From: Sipunculus nudus
Taxonomy: Eukaryota; Annelida; Sipuncula; Golfingiida; Sipunculidae
Length of the DNA stretch: 64,000 bases
Assembly: GCA_026874595.1 (NCBI GenBank)
Contig: CM049306.1
Coordinates: 52,294,019-52,358,018, forward strand
Reading direction: 5' to 3'
The notes beneath the pieces are model-generated. The model worked only from the letters and a program-made list of their open reading frames with translations. It did no database searches and was not told the origin of the DNA. Every line of letters starts with the position of its first letter. Position 1 is the stretch's first letter. The translations under genes were made by a program, and so were the position numbers. Below are positions 63,420 to 64,000 of the stretch, one piece after another.

Positions 63420-64000
63420 CCTAATAACATAGAAACAGTGCACTTGCAATGCATTCCAGGAAAAAGATAACGGACTATATTGGTATTTTATATTTTGGTG
63501 GCCATCTTGGCCGCCATCTTTGAGTTTTAGCAAGATATTGTGAATTCCACTCGGCCCCATATCTGAACATATAGAGTATGGTCTGGAAAATTATTATGCC
63601 AAGTTTTATTCTTCTTTCCAGGATTTCATTCAATTCTTCTCAATATGGAGCTGAACTGTTGGACTAATGGGAATATAACCAAATTCGTGATAAAAACCAG
63701 CTAATGAGTACCTGGAGAGGGTTTGGACCTCGAAAATTGAATTTCCCAGTCCAAAAAAACATAATATTAGAGTACTTGCAATGCTTTCTCGGAACATTTT
63801 AACACAAGTTATTGACATTTTCTAAATTGGCGGCCATCTTGGCCGCCATCTTGGATTTTGGCCATGATAATTTATTTTCAGCTTGGCCCTATATCTGAAA
63901 TTCATCGATAAGCTCGAAAGAATACTTTTGCCAACTTTCATGCTTCTTTCATTTTTTGCACAATTCCTCCAAATATGGGAGCTTAACCGCTGGACTAATA
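63420..64000 (-). repeat. Dispersed repeat R1, copies 2 and 3 in tandem
   Basis: Two reverse-oriented copies of the unit at 59740, with cores GGCCATCTTGGCCGCCATCTT at about 63500 and GCGGCCATCTTGGCCGCC at about 63832, a period of about 335. Each ends in a GGACTAAT-type block (about 63660 and 63994), matching the left end of copy 1. The last copy meets the window edge, so the array probably continues. Confidence 0.88.

Overview
The window is eukaryotic DNA, most likely from a marine invertebrate and probably a lophotrochozoan such as a mollusc. It is AT-rich without obvious CpG loss. It is gene-poor and intron-rich, full of (TA)n, (TC)n and poly-G tracts, and carries several tRNA-derived SINE-like repeats, inverted-repeat elements and minisatellites. 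There is no operon structure, and no bacterial or organelle signature. The taxon is inferred from style of sequence, not from a marker gene.

One protein-coding gene can be supported. It is a secreted fibroblast growth factor of FGF8/17/18 type on the + strand, spread over about 25 kb (about 12.2 to 37.0 kb). Three exons are secure: 23955-24135, 26325-26446 and 36621-37043. A 43-base microexon at 18845-18887 encodes the hydrophobic core of the signal peptide and fits in phase. The first coding exon is ambiguous. The best candidate is 12183-12253, and at least two other phase-compatible starts exist. Intron phases are 2, 0, 1, 0, and all four introns have GT...AG ends. The predicted precursor is about 263-279 residues, depending on the first exon. 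No long open frame shows the gene because the introns are large.

Layout: 1-12 kb is upstream sequence with no recognisable gene and one ACGC-rich repeat. 12.2-37.0 kb is the FGF gene; its introns hold SINE-like copies (22.15 and 27.1-27.4 kb), a small inverted-repeat element (27.45-27.61 kb) and a 145-base tandem array (32.46-33.36 kb). 37-50.6 kb is downstream, with poly-A signals, a SINE-like copy at 43.65 kb, many microsatellites and poly-G tracts. 50.6-55.2 kb is a large 44-base minisatellite. Its central part is organised as an 88-base A-B dimer, and a 396-base foreign segment with 12-base flanking direct repeats interrupts it. 55.7-56.0 kb is a long inverted repeat, followed by a TACGAA-rich segment. 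57.95-58.72 kb looks like a solo LTR on the minus strand. 59.7-64.0 kb is a composite repeat locus in head-to-head arrangement, running off the right edge.

No rRNA, functional tRNA, CRISPR or prokaryotic mobile element was seen. The most interesting items are the hidden FGF8-like gene with its signal-peptide microexon, the higher-order minisatellite with its insertion, and the palindromic composite repeat at the right end.
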